48,889 nt of DNA from Conidiobolus incongruus B7586 (lineage: Eukaryota; Entomophthoromycota; Entomophthoromycetes; Entomophthorales; Conidiobolaceae). Numbering within the stretch: position 1 is the stretch's first letter; every line of letters starts with the position of its first letter. Below the pieces are notes generated by a model. That model made no database searches and was not told the DNA's origin. It saw only the letters and a program-made list of their open reading frames with translations. The stretch spans positions 1 to 48,889 of the forward strand of contig JNEM01008412.1 in assembly GCA_000697335.1 (NCBI GenBank), in the 5' to 3' direction. This document shows positions 35,240 through 46,817 of the stretch, one piece after another. A program made the position numbers and the translations under genes.

Positions 35240-37714
35240 ATGTTAAATCAACAATTTCAAAAATTATTAAGAACAAGGAGTGTTCAATGTACGATTAATC
35301 AATTATTAAAAACCAAATTAAGGCAAAATCAATGGCATAACTGTACTAGAACTTTATCAACTACTACCAAGACTAAAGCTGAAGTCGATGCTACCACTAG
35401 CTTTATGCCTATTGTAAATGACGATACTCCATATTACGACGTTGTAGTTATAGGCGGAGGCCACGCAGGGTGCGAAGCGAGTTCTGCGAGTGCGAGAATG
35501 GGCGTGAATACACTACTACTCACCCAAAAGAAGGAAACTATTGGTGAATTGAGCTGTAACCCCAGCTTGGGTGGTGTCGGCAAGGGTATTTTAGTTAGGG
35601 AGATTGATGCTTTGGACGGGGTTTGTGGTAAAGTTGGAGGTAATTGAATTTTTGATGATGTTTTGAATATTGGCTTATATACGATACATTTAGATTTGGC
35701 AGGCATTCAATTTACTGTGTTGAATAGATCAAAAGGACCTGCTGTCTATGTAAATACCACTGAAATCATATTTATTAAAATAGTTAATTAAGTTTTAATA
35801 GGGTCCAAGAGCTCAACTCGATCGCAAATTGTACAAATATCATATGCAAAAGATTTTGGACAAACAGCCAAATTTAACCATTCGCGAGGGCTCTGCATAC
35901 GATATCCTTCTGGAAGATGGAAAAATTGCTGGTGTCCAATTGCAAGATGGCGCCAAAATTCTTTGTAACAACGTGATTTTGACCACTGGTACATTCTTGA
36001 GAGGAGAAATTCATATTGGTTAATACATAGCAATTATAAGTTATTAGTTTGATATTAATATTTTGTAATTATATAGGTTTAACAGTATATCCAGCTGGCA
36101 GAATCAACGAACAACCCACCTTAGGGTTATCCGAATCCCTTATGAAAGCTGGATTTGCACTTGGAAGAATGAAGACTGGTACACCTCCCAGATTGGATGG
36201 CAATACCATCGACTACACCAACTTAACACCCCAGCCTGGCGAAAATCCACCTCAGCCATTCTCATTCATGCACAAAACAGTTCCTAATGCCAATAATCAG
36301 ATCATGTGCCACCAGACTAAGACTAACGAAAGGTCGCATCAGGTCATTCGCGATAATTTCGATCGCAATGTACATATTAGGGAAAGTGTCAAGGGTCCCA
36401 GATACTGTCCCAGTATCGAGAGTAAGGTCATTCGCTTTAAGGAGAAGTTGGGTCATAATATTTGGTTAGAACCCGAGGGTAACGTCTTCTACATATGCAC
36501 TATTTCAATATACTTATATTTTCTTTTAGGCTTGGATACCAACGTTGTCTATCCCAACGGTATTTCCAATACTATGGAAGCCGAAGAGCAGTTACGTTTC
36601 CTTCGTACTATCAAAGGCCTTGAAAATGTAACAATGTTAAGACCTGGTTACGGTGTCGAATACGATCATATCGACCCTCGTGAATTGCAATCTAGTTTGG
36701 AGACCAAAAAGATTCCTGGCTTATTTATGGCTGGTCAAATTAATGGTACCACAGGTTATGAGGAAGCTGCTGCTCAGGTATATAGATTTAAACCATTATT
36801 CAAAACCTTTATTAACAATTTGATAGGGCATTATTGCCGGTATTAACGCAGGTTGTCGCAGTCAAGGAAGAGCTCCATTTATTTTGGATCGTGGCGACGC
36901 TTACATCGGTGTATTGATTGACGATCTTGTGACCAAGGGTGTTGAAGAACCTTATAGAATTTTCACATCTAGATCGGAATATAGACTTTCTTTGCGATCG
37001 GATAATGCCGATTTGAGATTGACAGAACGAGGTAATTCATATAGTTTAAATGATTATTAAACTGAACTCATTAGTCCATCAATAATTAGGCTACCAAACA
37101 GGCTGCGTCAGTCAAGAACGCTACCAAGCCACCAAGGACATCCAACGCCAAATTGAAGCTGGGATTGATGAATTGCGCAATATTCGCTACTCTTCCCGCC
37201 ATTGGAATAGTTTAGGGTTCCCCATCTCTCCCAATGGTCATCATCAAACCGCTTACGAAATGCTCAAATTCAACGGTGTGAAGTGGGACGATTTCGTCAA
37301 CTCTCTTCCCCAATTGAAGGATTGGGATCCGCGTGTCCAGCAAAGTGTTTGGATTGAAGGTAAATTCAATATCTATTTAATTATTGTTATATTTATAAAT
37401 AATTTAGGCATGTATCAAAGTTACATCTTCCAACAGAATGATGATATTAAAAATCTCAAATTGAATGCCAGTTTGAAGATTCCTTTGACTATTGATTATA
37501 ACAAGTAACATTATCATATTCTAATAAATAATTAACACTAACCAATCACTCTAGATTTAATTTAAGTACTGAGGACAAAACCATCCTCATGCGCTGTAAG
37601 CCCACCACCCTTCAGCAAGCTCAATCCATCCCCGGACTCTCGCCTGCCGCCGTCATCAGACTGATGAAAGTAGTGAGAAAGCTCAATCACTACGAATCCG
37701 GCTCAAGAGCTTAG
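35240..37714 (+). CDS. MTO1: mitochondrial tRNA wobble-uridine modification enzyme MTO1 (GidA/MnmG family)
   Basis: Exons 35240-35639, 35694-35749, 35802-36018, 36077-36478, 36530-36777, 36827-37031, 37090-37359, 37408-37504 and 37555-37714 join in frame to 684 residues. The first 45 or so are basic and acid-free, a mitochondrial presequence. FAD is bound by [14 protein letters not shown] (GGGHAG at 72-77). Both GidA signatures are present: [11 protein letters not shown] with its conserved Cys, and [25 protein letters not shown] and the C-terminal tRNA-binding helical domain ([22 protein letters not shown]) follow. With MSS1/GTPBP3 it adds the 5-carboxymethylaminomethyl group (taurinomethyl in animals) to U34 of mitochondrial tRNAs. 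The third intron has a GTTAAT donor; the rest begin GTAA or GTAT-like. Confidence 0.95.
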
Positions 37715-37951
37715 TCATTGTTATTTATTTATATTTATATATAGACTTTAATAAAAAATTAAAATATTGTTAATACAATATCATCTGGTTGGGATTAATC
37801 CCTTAAATTTAAAATTAATTGATTAGAATTTAAATATTGCTAATGGATAATTTCATTGAATAAGTTTAATTAATTTAAAATTAACATACATATCATATTT
37901 AATGAGGTGCACATTCATCATTCATAATCTTTAGTAAAATACATTAATAAA

Positions 37952-38788
37952 ATGTTTATTAGTTCTCAAATACAAATCAGTTCAAGTAGTCTTGTATGTC
38001 AAGATGCTATTATTGAGGGCAAAGTGACTATTGGTAATAATAATTGATTGGATTTATATATTTGTATATTCATATACTAAAAAAAATAAGGTTCAGGTAA
38101 TATCCTTCACCACCGCTGTCGTATAATAGCGCGCAAAGGTCCTATCATTATCGGTGACAAGAATATCTTCGAGGAGCATAGTACCATAATCAACAAGTAA
38201 TTTAACCATTGTTAATTAAGATTTATATTAAATGTATTTAGTGGTATTGAACCCATGATAATCGGTAACGAAAATTTATTCGAGACTTCAAGCTGTAAGT
38301 TTTTAACAACAGGTTGAAATTTGGATACTAATGAGATTTTTAGATGTTGATACTAGTAATATCGGTAACCAAAATATTATCGAAATTAAAGGTAATAACT
38401 ACCAACATTTGACCAAACTATTATGACTCATGGGTGATTAGCTACTGTTCAATCCCACACAAAAATTGATAATAATGTAATAATTGGAATTGGTACTTGT
38501 ACATTGCCGGATATGGAATTAGAGGATTTAAGTGTAATTTATGGTGAAGAGAATACCTTGAGGAAGCAGTTTAAACCTGTTAATGTAATATTATATTTTT
38601 TATGTTATTATGAATACAATAATTATTGATGACTATGGTTATAGATGGTGAGTCATTCTAGACATTTGAATTATCTTAAAGAGGTAAACAATATTAATAT
38701 AAATTTTAAATATAATATAAATTAATGTTGTTTCTGCTTTTTATAGAATTTAAACAGATATAAGCATAACAGAAGGCAGGGACATTAA
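37952..38788 (+). CDS. DCTN6: dynactin subunit 6 (p27)
   Basis: Seven small exons: 37952-38033, 38091-38196, 38242-38294, 38344-38391, 38442-38584, 38645-38683 and 38747-38788, giving 170 residues. It folds as a left-handed beta-helix of hexapeptide repeats: VCQDAIIEGKVTIG, RIIARKGPIIIGDKNIFEE, EPMIIGNENLFET, NIGNQNIIEIKA and NNVIIGIGTCTL. Human DCTN6 matches block by block (IRGDVTIG, RIIAEAGPIVIGEGNLIEE, KPMIIGTNNVFEV, SVIYG/TVIYG, then a C-terminal helix). p27 pairs with p25 in the pointed-end complex of dynactin, which links dynein to membranes. At the second exon two in-frame acceptors six bases apart (AG at 38089-38090 and 38095-38096) could give proteins differing by two residues; the first fits the repeat length better. 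Confidence 0.9.
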
Positions 38789-39006
38789 ATGAATTTTTTT
38801 ATCTAGAATCAATTATGTATTATATATGAAAAATAATTGAAAATTTTCGAAATATATTATTTTTTTATTTATATCCAAAGGTATAATACAGTTTACTAAA
38901 ATCAGTGATATTTAAAATAAGAAAACTTCAATTTCAATCATAAAACTCTTTCATGTTCATAATAGATAAATAAAATTTAATATGAAACATTTATTATATT
39001 AAATAA

Positions 39007-39783
<777 letters not shown>

Positions 39784-41499
39784 TTTATATTATTTATTGT
39801 GTTATTTTTTTTATTTATTCAGCGATTGATTTGGACTGGGTTAATCATTGATATTTATGTTACATTAGAAATTCATCAATTTTTGTGGGATAAATTCTAC
39901 TTTATAGATGAATTAACTTGTAGCTTTCTTCATTAAATAGTTAGATATTTTATCTAATAAAATTAATATATTTTAATAAATTTTCAAGGTTTTATACCTT
40001 TTATCTCAAAAATATAGCAATAATTCTATAATCAAATCATTAAAACGAAAATTTTCATAGTGTACTTAATTATAGATATAACCATAGCTCGATATTTTAT
40101 TTATTATATTTAAACCAATTATAATAAATTTTGATGAATACTTATAACGGAAATTTAGTGGCTAAAGTGATGTAGTAATTAATATTGGTTATTAATTTAT
40201 ATTATTGAATATTTTAATAAATTTTGTAAAATATTTAAAAATAAATCTATATTATAAATTTTATATTAAAAATAATAATCTGAATCATTCAGTTCTAATT
40301 TCAAATATAATTTATAAAAAAATTCTGTAAAAATTGAATGGCTTTTAATTCAAACAACCTCATGTTATTTCCATGTCATCCAAAAAATAGCATCATTATC
40401 AATGTACATAGATTAACAATATTTAGCATCAGAGCGACTAAAATTCTAAATAGAATATTCTTTCAATATTTAGAAACCAAAAAATCAATAATGTACGATT
40501 TCTGTTTTGGACACTTCTACTAACCAATTTAATCAATTTAATTGAGTAATAATAGAAAGGATGAATTAATTGTAGTGTTTATTAGGTAGATAAACTTGTG
40601 AAAATTTGTCAAGATGCAATTGCGATGATCATCTTATAGGGTTCGGCAATGGAATAGATTATGTTACAGGATGGATAGCAATATTTTGGGTTGATAATTT
40701 GAGATATTTGATGTATAAATCGAAATGATGGGACTTTATTTTACGAGTCAAAGATTTTGAAGTGGCGAGATGCTGTCAAATAGTTGAAATTTGATTGTTA
40801 GTTATATAATCGATTCGCTATTGTTTAAATTGGTATGGGTTAACATTATGACTATATCACTTATAAAAATATCTGCATTAGTAGCTGAGGTTCATAGTCC
40901 CGAAAATTAAAAACCATATAAAGTTTTGCTAATTTTAACTTAGAAATAATCCAAATAACACTTTAATCAAAATTTATTCTCTATTGTTAACTTAAATATC
41001 CTAGTCAATCTTTACTAGTTGAATAATTACAGTTATTAAATACTGTAATATAAGCCTCAATTTTATTGTTCAAGACAAGTTATTCAATATTAAAATTATG
41101 TATATATTTAACCAAATATTAAATATTTTGACACTCAAAAATTTTGATAAATTAGAACGATAATAATAAAAATACAAATAAATTATTGGTCAATTGGTTA
41201 CTAAATCATACATATCAAATTATTAATTTAATGAATATTTGCCTATAAATGATAATTATCAAATTTTCAATAAATTTGATAATCAATTTACATGAATTAT
41301 GAATTAAAAAATTAATTAAATCAATTTTATAATATCTTATTAATAAAAACAGTACCTAACAATGGACAGATACTATCTCTAAGGCTAATTCCTAACTTAA
41401 ATTTATCAAAAAAATCATTTTAAGATTCACATTAAATTTTTTGAGGGTGCTGAAAATTTGTTTTTTCTAAAAATAGACCTATTCAAAATTTCTAAGTTA

Positions 41500-41536
41500 A
41501 CTGCGTAAAGCAGTCCTAAGAATTCTAGGCTGATGA
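41500..41536 (+). other. two adjacent hairpins followed by TGATGA
   Basis: ACTGC-GTAAA-GCAGT (41500-41514) is a perfect 5-bp hairpin. It abuts CCTA-AGAATTC-TAGG (41515-41529), and TGATGA (41531-41536) follows. The patch is richer in G+C than its surroundings. It might be part of a structured RNA, but no complete snoRNA (box D, guide) or other family could be assigned. Confidence 0.25.
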
Positions 41537-42914
41537 AATCACCTAAAAATAACTGCCATATTATTTATTTTTCCTATTTTTACAAAAATTGAATTACTTA
41601 ATTGGTTTATAGTACTTCTTGAATAATAACGTCCAAATAGCCGTTATAACATAATGAAATCATGTCAAAGTTAAAAAAATTACTAATTTGGATATTCCAC
41701 GTTATTTAATTGTTTATCCATTTTCTCATTTTTTAAAGAAAAAAATAATTTAATTAATTATTGCCATTATCTTCTGATTTAGGGGAGCTATCCATTATAT
41801 TTTTATATTAGGTAATTCATTTTTCTTTGATTAGAGAATATGAAGATTTCTTTGAGAATGACATAAATGATCATATCTAACAAATTTTAATAATTTACTC
41901 CATAAAGAGTTTAGAATTGCCTTGTTATTGACTTCGTTTCCTCACTTGTCAATTAATTTATTTTTTATCTTTAAAACTTCATATTTTATCAAAGAGATAA
42001 TTGTTTAAATTAATTTTTTAATTAAAAAATTTTGTTTGTTAATTAAAGGTTAATTGAAGTTACTTATTTTTTCTAAGTGACAGTTATTGATTTATTTTTT
42101 TTGAAATGAGGCAATAATGGTGAAAAATATTGATAATATTAATCAATATTTGAAGAATATGTTGTATTCTATAAGTCATTTATTCAGTTAGGAAATATAA
42201 AGATCATTTGATTTATTATGGACTATAAAAAGATAGTTTAACGATTTTTAATATATTCTAATGGTCCAATTTGTAACCAAAAGAATATTTTTGAGGATGG
42301 GAATTAACGGGAACAGCTGCTTAATTATTTACTCAAGTGTTCCAATTGGATACTATAATTGTGTTAGAAGTAAAAATTTTTACTTGAATGGATCAAATTA
42401 TTGGATCATTGGATGATTTTGATATGTTCCCAATTTGGTAAAAGAAGGTGGTCATGTTATACCTTAATTAATAATTTAATTAAATGGTGAGTAGTGATTG
42501 GTTAGGATGGCGACACTGAGAGAATCCTTTTCTTTTTATCAGGTAATTCTTACGATTTCACGAAGTTTACAAGTATTCGCCTCACTTCAATCGTTTTCCG
42601 CCTCATTCTCACTGGTAATACAAGCTCTTTCATTATTGTTCATATGATACAATTTTTAAAATCTAATGATTTTCTTGGGTATTTTCAGGTGTCAATATTA
42701 CAATCATTTATCAAGAAACTTTGATAATTGAAATGTTAGAGATAATAATAATGAAGGAGTATGGTTGGTTGAAAAAAAATACTAATCAAGATCAAAACAC
42801 TATTAATAAATAGAATAGGTGATTTTAGCAATAATTAATTATGTGATTATCATACATTATATATTAGAAAAGGAAATCGAATCAAATTGAAAATGTTCAA
42901 TGTGAGAGAATCTC

Positions 42915-42929
42915 ATTGGGTATAAAAGG
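42915..42929 (+). promoter_or_regulatory. inverted CCAAT and TATA box before the gene at 43150
   Basis: ATTGG (42915-42919) abuts TATAAAAGG (42921-42929), a near-consensus TATA box, 220 bases before the ATG. The leader would be about 190 bases, and includes C/T-rich stretches just before the start codon (about 43088-43140). Confidence 0.55.
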
Positions 42930-43149
42930 AGATGATTTTTCCAACACTTTAAATTTAATTGAAATATTTAGGAGGGTGATTCAGTTAATTTAAAATACGT
43001 GTTTTTCTAAGTTATCCATTCTATTCTTATTACTTTACTATTACAAACTATTTTAAAAAGGGGTAATAATACTTAGTCTCAGTCTATTTTCTTAGCCTCT
43101 TTTACTATCAAGACCCTCCATACTTTCTCTGTATCTTTTTTAATTAATC

Positions 43150-43818
43150 ATGGCTGGTCAAAAATCCAATGCTACACTTTCCCACCATAGAAAGCCTAAG
43201 GTCAAACATGCTGGAGGCTTACAAGCTACTAGAAAGAATTTTATAAGACAAAATGATTCCAATCAATTGTTGGAAGTTGACCCACTCGAAGAGCTACTTA
43301 ACCAACCTCCTATCAATATCGAACAAACTGGCGCTAACAAAGATCATCACAAACTCAAAATTAAGACACAAAAGAGATCGCCTCCAAAAAACATAATTAC
43401 AAATCTCAATACAAGTCGCTTTATTGATAGATCTAATAACACCAGCTCTCAACATTCTGACGAAGACGACTGGAAGTCTCTACCTTCATCAGCTGCTTCT
43501 TCATTCACACCAGACCCTTTTTCATTTTCAAAATTATCTGTTCAGACTTCGGTTGCTTCAAGTCCCACACCGTCTCTTGCTAGACCCTCCCTTCTATCTT
43601 CTCTCCTAAGGAATAATCCTATTCCTCCCATATCTACAGATAAAGCCCCCTCTCCAGCTGAGCCTCCGTCTGGCGATTACGGTATTAGCGATAGCCTTCT
43701 AGTCGAGTTATCAGATAGCTTGAGGACAAGTCTTATACGAGACCATCAGTTCAATGGACTAATTCACAAGCCTCACCATGGTCACCACTCGGAATGGAGA
43801 AGTAAAATGATGTCCTAA
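43150..43818 (+). CDS. intrinsically disordered protein of unknown function
   Basis: Single exon, 222 residues, ending in tandem stops (TAATAA), with a clear promoter upstream. The N-terminal 40 residues are basic (HHRKPKVKHAGG, RKNFIRQ). A short hydrophobic/acidic motif LLEVDPLEELLNQPP follows, then a long Ser/Pro/Thr-rich tract with PSLLSSLLRNNPIPPIS, and a C-terminal piece SDSLLVELSDSLRTSLIRDHQF that may be an amphipathic helix. No globular domain, signal peptide or membrane segment is seen. Such layouts are common in adaptor or RNA-decay regulatory proteins with short linear motifs, but I recognise no family. Codon and base composition match neighbouring genes, so I consider it real. Confidence 0.7.
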   Translation: MAGQKSNATLSHHRKPKVKHAGGLQATRKNFIRQNDSNQLLEVDPLEELLNQPPINIEQTGANKDHHKLKIKTQKRSPPKNIITNLNTSRFIDRSNNTSSQHSDEDDWKSLPSSAASSFTPDPFSFSKLSVQTSVASSPTPSLARPSLLSSLLRNNPIPPISTDKAPSPAEPPSGDYGISDSLLVELSDSLRTSLIRDHQFNGLIHKPHHGHHSEWRSKMMS

Positions 43819-44128
43819 TAATGTCATTAAGTTTTTTTTAAAAAAAGATTTATTTGCTATTTAATATCCTCCAACTCAAAATTATGTATTATTTTTCAAC
43901 AACACACTATTATTATCACTTAAATTTAAGTATATTGAATCACTTTTTTGAAATAAAAATTCCTTGTTATCTATTTTATTGAAATTTTATTTGTAATCAA
44001 ACTTTTTACCGATCCTATTAGTATATTAGGGTTTAATAGTACTATCTCTGCTGCATATGCTCGATTAGAGGTGAACTTGCATGTTACCAAGAGATAAAAT
44101 TACAATCATCTATACATTTATTAGATGA
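43819..44128. other. spacer between convergent genes
   Basis: About 310 bases carrying both 3' UTRs. T- and A-runs follow the disordered-protein gene; a slightly G+C-richer piece at about 44045-44090 precedes the serC stop. No gene. Confidence 0.5.
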
Positions 44129-45259
44129 CTATTGAGTATGCTCTAATTCAAATTGTTCCATATATTTCAGTAATTTTTCAACTCCTTCAACTGGAATGGC
44201 ATTATAACATGATACACGAATGCCACCGACGGAGCGATGTCCCTTGAGTTGGTAGAAGCGATAGTCGTCAGCAGCACGCTTGATGAATTTTTCTTCCAAT
44301 TCCTCTGAAGGTAGTCTAAAAACGATATTCATGCGTGATCTACTATCGGCATTAACAGGACTTTTGTAGAAATTGGTTCCTTCTAAATACTTGTACAATA
44401 ATTGGGATTTGCGATCTGCTAATGCATCCATGCCTTCGGCACCTCCATTCTCTGCAATCCATTGTAACATTAATCCAGTGACAAAAATGCTATAGACAGG
44501 AGGGGTGTTATACAAAGAATTGTGCTCTGCCATTATACTATAATCCAATACAATGGGAATAGGGCTGAATTGGCTCTTGTCTGGGAGATGTGTCAATAAA
44601 TCTTCTCTAACAATGACGATTGTAACACCGCTTGGACCAATATTTTTCTGAGCACCGGCAAAGATAACTCCAAATTTGCTTACGTCAATAGGCTTAGATA
44701 AAATATTTGAGGACATGTCGCAAACCAAGGGTACACTGGGATGGACCTTGGGAATAAAGTCAAATTCTACTCCATAGACAGTTTCATTAGCACAGTAGTA
44801 TACATATGCTGCATCTTCACCAGAAAGCCGCCAATCTTTTTGAGGAGGAATTCCAACATATCCACCATATATACTTTTCGAGCTGATGGCGATATTTACA
44901 TTAGCTCCTAAATTGGTTGCCTCTTCAGCAGCTTTGGCAGACCAACCACCTGTCACGATATAATCAACAGGGTGATTCTTACCACGATTCGCGAGAAGGT
45001 TCAATGCAACAGCAGAAAATTGACCTGAACCACCTCCCTGAAGGAACAATACGCGGTAGTTGGAAGGAATGTTTAAAAGACTCTTAAGATCATCGACTGC
45101 ACGGTTAATAATCGTCTTGAAAGTGGATGACCTGTGACTGATTTCGAGAATTGACAAGTTGGTATTCGGTTCATATTCGACAACTGCTTGAGAAGCCTTT
45201 TGGAGCACACTGGCTGGAAGTGCACTGGGACCGGCACCGAAGTTGTAGCTAGTTGTCAT
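44129..45259 (-). CDS. SER1: phosphoserine aminotransferase
   Basis: Single exon, 376 residues, close to the family's usual length (about 360-395). It converts 3-phosphohydroxypyruvate and glutamate to O-phosphoserine, the second step of serine synthesis, in the cytosol. Signature pieces are NFGAGPSALP at the N-terminus, LEISHRSSTF, the phosphate-gripping LQGGGSGQF, Asp181 (cofactor ring contact) in CDMSSNILSKP, and the PLP lysine K205 in FAGAQKNIGPSG. RSRMNIVFRLP, HRSVGGIRVSCYNA and the C-terminal helix are all present. The start codon lies at the canonical distance from the GAGPS motif. Symbol follows yeast; it is serC in bacteria and PSAT1 in animals. Confidence 0.96.
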   Translation of the reverse strand: MTTSYNFGAGPSALPASVLQKASQAVVEYEPNTNLSILEISHRSSTFKTIINRAVDDLKSLLNIPSNYRVLFLQGGGSGQFSAVALNLLANRGKNHPVDYIVTGGWSAKAAEEATNLGANVNIAISSKSIYGGYVGIPPQKDWRLSGEDAAYVYYCANETVYGVEFDFIPKVHPSVPLVCDMSSNILSKPIDVSKFGVIFAGAQKNIGPSGVTIVIVREDLLTHLPDKSQFSPIPIVLDYSIMAEHNSLYNTPPVYSIFVTGLMLQWIAENGGAEGMDALADRKSQLLYKYLEGTNFYKSPVNADSRSRMNIVFRLPSEELEEKFIKRAADDYRFYQLKGHRSVGGIRVSCYNAIPVEGVEKLLKYMEQFELEHTQ

Positions 45260-45626
45260 CGTGATCTTATATTAAATTGATGAATATAGTGTAAAGAAGT
45301 CCAGAGGTATAGAGATTTGTAAAACATAACATGTTGATCTATTGTTATCAAGTATTCAAAAAAGTATCAACTTTAATTATGGGTTTATTAAATCAAAGAA
45401 CATTTGACCAGATCAAAAGGGATTTTATTAAGTATTAGTTAAAAATTCTAGTCATTTTTAGTCAATTTTCATAAGAGATTAATCTAAATTCAACCTAATT
45501 TCCTTTTTCTAAAGAGGTTGGTCTGATCAACTTCAGCGTGGGAATAGAACAAAGTTAATTAATCAAGGCATATAGTTGAAAATTTATTGTGATCAAAGAT
45601 AATGAATACTGAATGATTATTGCATA
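45260..45626. other. spacer between tandem aminotransferase genes
   Basis: About 370 bases with the serC promoter and the 3' UTR of the gene upstream of it. GGTTGGTCTGATCAACTTC at about 45517-45535 includes an imperfect palindrome (GTTGGTCTGATCAAC). No gene. Confidence 0.45.
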
Positions 45627-46817
45627 TTATAAACGGCTCTTAGTGGATTGTCCATCTAATAATTCATCAACAAAGTCTGTAAAAGCTTTCCAGTTCTCGG
45701 GAAAATTTCTTCTACCAAATCCAACTCTAAAACTCCAGGTGTATTCAGGGTGATTATTCACATGAAACAAGTCACCAGGTGCGATCAAAATACCCTCGTC
45801 TTTGGCAAAGAGACAAAATTCACGAGCATTCTTCAATTTGGGCCATTTGTTTTGTTTGAGTGTAACCAATGCAATGGTACCTGAAGTTGGTACATCTAGT
45901 TTAAAGTAGTCACCATACTTTGCAATAAATTCATTGATTAATTTAAGATTGGAACGATATATCTCACTGTTTCTCTTGATAATTGCGTCACGATGTTCGA
46001 GAGCAAATGAAGCCAAAAACTGGGAGGGAGCGGAAGGACATACAGATCCATAAGACTTGGTCTGACTAATTTCTTCCAAATATTCTAAATTCTGAGAAGC
46101 TATCCAACCAATTCTCAATCCAGGTAAGCCAAAGGATTTGGACAACCCTCCGATTGCAAGAACATTATCTCCAAGCTCACAAAAGCTTGATGATGCTTTG
46201 GATCCATCATGATTTGACCAACGATAAATTTCATCACTCACCAGGATCAAATTATGCTCTTTTGCTAATTTGACTAAGCTTGTCTTCTGATCTTCTGTGA
46301 ATTGGTAACCACTGGGATTATGTGGATGGTTCACTACCAAGAGTTTAGTTTCTTTACGAATCAATTTCTCCAAATTTTCTAAGCTGAAAATCCATCTATC
46401 TGCATCAAGTCCTGCATTCCATTCCGTTACTTCACATCCTCTCGCACGAGGTACTTCATATAGGGGAAAGTAATATCCAGATTGAACAATGACATGATCT
46501 CCAGGTTTTAAAAAGCTAAAAGTGGTAGTCCAAATGGATTCGTTAGAGCCGCCACCATGAACAATCACATTTTCACCTTTGATTTTTCCTTCCAAATAGA
46601 TTTTGTATGCAATCAAATCGCGTAATTTGGTAATACCATCTGCAGGTGTGTATCCCAGTCCAAGTTTAGTAAATTCTTTGACAACTTGATCAAAAGATCC
46701 TCCAAGCTTTAAAAGCTCTTCAACATCAAAAGGTTCAGAGTCAGATTGGCATAAAACATAACGTGTCGTGAATTCATTTGACATAATATAGTTGGATAAT
46801 TCAAATCGTTTAAACAT
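45627..46817 (-). CDS. PLP-dependent class I/II aminotransferase, substrate unknown
   Basis: Single exon. I place the start at 46817 (MFKRFELSNYIMS), giving 396 residues, rather than at the longer in-frame ATG at 46889, whose extra 24 residues read like leader sequence. Fold-type I motifs, numbered from 46817: LGYTPADGITKLRDLIA, GGGSNESIW, NHPHNPSGYQFT (about 163-174), the cofactor Asp195 in VSDEIYRW, the PLP lysine K227 in GGLSKSFGLPGLRIGW, and the substrate-carboxylate arginine in SFRVGFGRRNFP. The FERF..Y.F...YVLCQSDSEP opening is shared with the VioD/capreomycidine-synthase-like group of fungal and bacterial aminotransferases, which do not all transaminate. It lies in tandem with phosphoserine aminotransferase but is only distantly related, so shared pathway is not implied. 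Confidence 0.85.
   Translation of the reverse strand: MFKRFELSNYIMSNEFTTRYVLCQSDSEPFDVEELLKLGGSFDQVVKEFTKLGLGYTPADGITKLRDLIAYKIYLEGKIKGENVIVHGGGSNESIWTTTFSFLKPGDHVIVQSGYYFPLYEVPRARGCEVTEWNAGLDADRWIFSLENLEKLIRKETKLLVVNHPHNPSGYQFTEDQKTSLVKLAKEHNLILVSDEIYRWSNHDGSKASSSFCELGDNVLAIGGLSKSFGLPGLRIGWIASQNLEYLEEISQTKSYGSVCPSAPSQFLASFALEHRDAIIKRNSEIYRSNLKLINEFIAKYGDYFKLDVPTSGTIALVTLKQNKWPKLKNAREFCLFAKDEGILIAPGDLFHVNNHPEYTWSFRVGFGRRNFPENWKAFTDFVDELLDGQSTKSRL

Larger units (their letters stand above)
39784..43149. other. long AT-rich spacer with hairpins and a promoter
   Basis: About 3.4 kb. Short open frames at 39730-39936 and 40338-40523 have spacer-like composition and are not called. Two adjacent hairpins with a TGATGA motif lie at 41500-41536. 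From about 42480 to 43150 the composition changes and a TATA box appears, marking the promoter of the gene at 43150. Confidence 0.5.

Noticed and set aside
40338-40523. 61-codon frame in the long spacer
   Set aside because: Composition like the spacer, no motif, no promoter. A nearby open run at about 40597-40725 was rejected for the same reasons.
44026-44036. TTAGGGTTTA near the serC 3' end, telomere-like
   Set aside because: A single unit only, inside ordinary gene-dense sequence.
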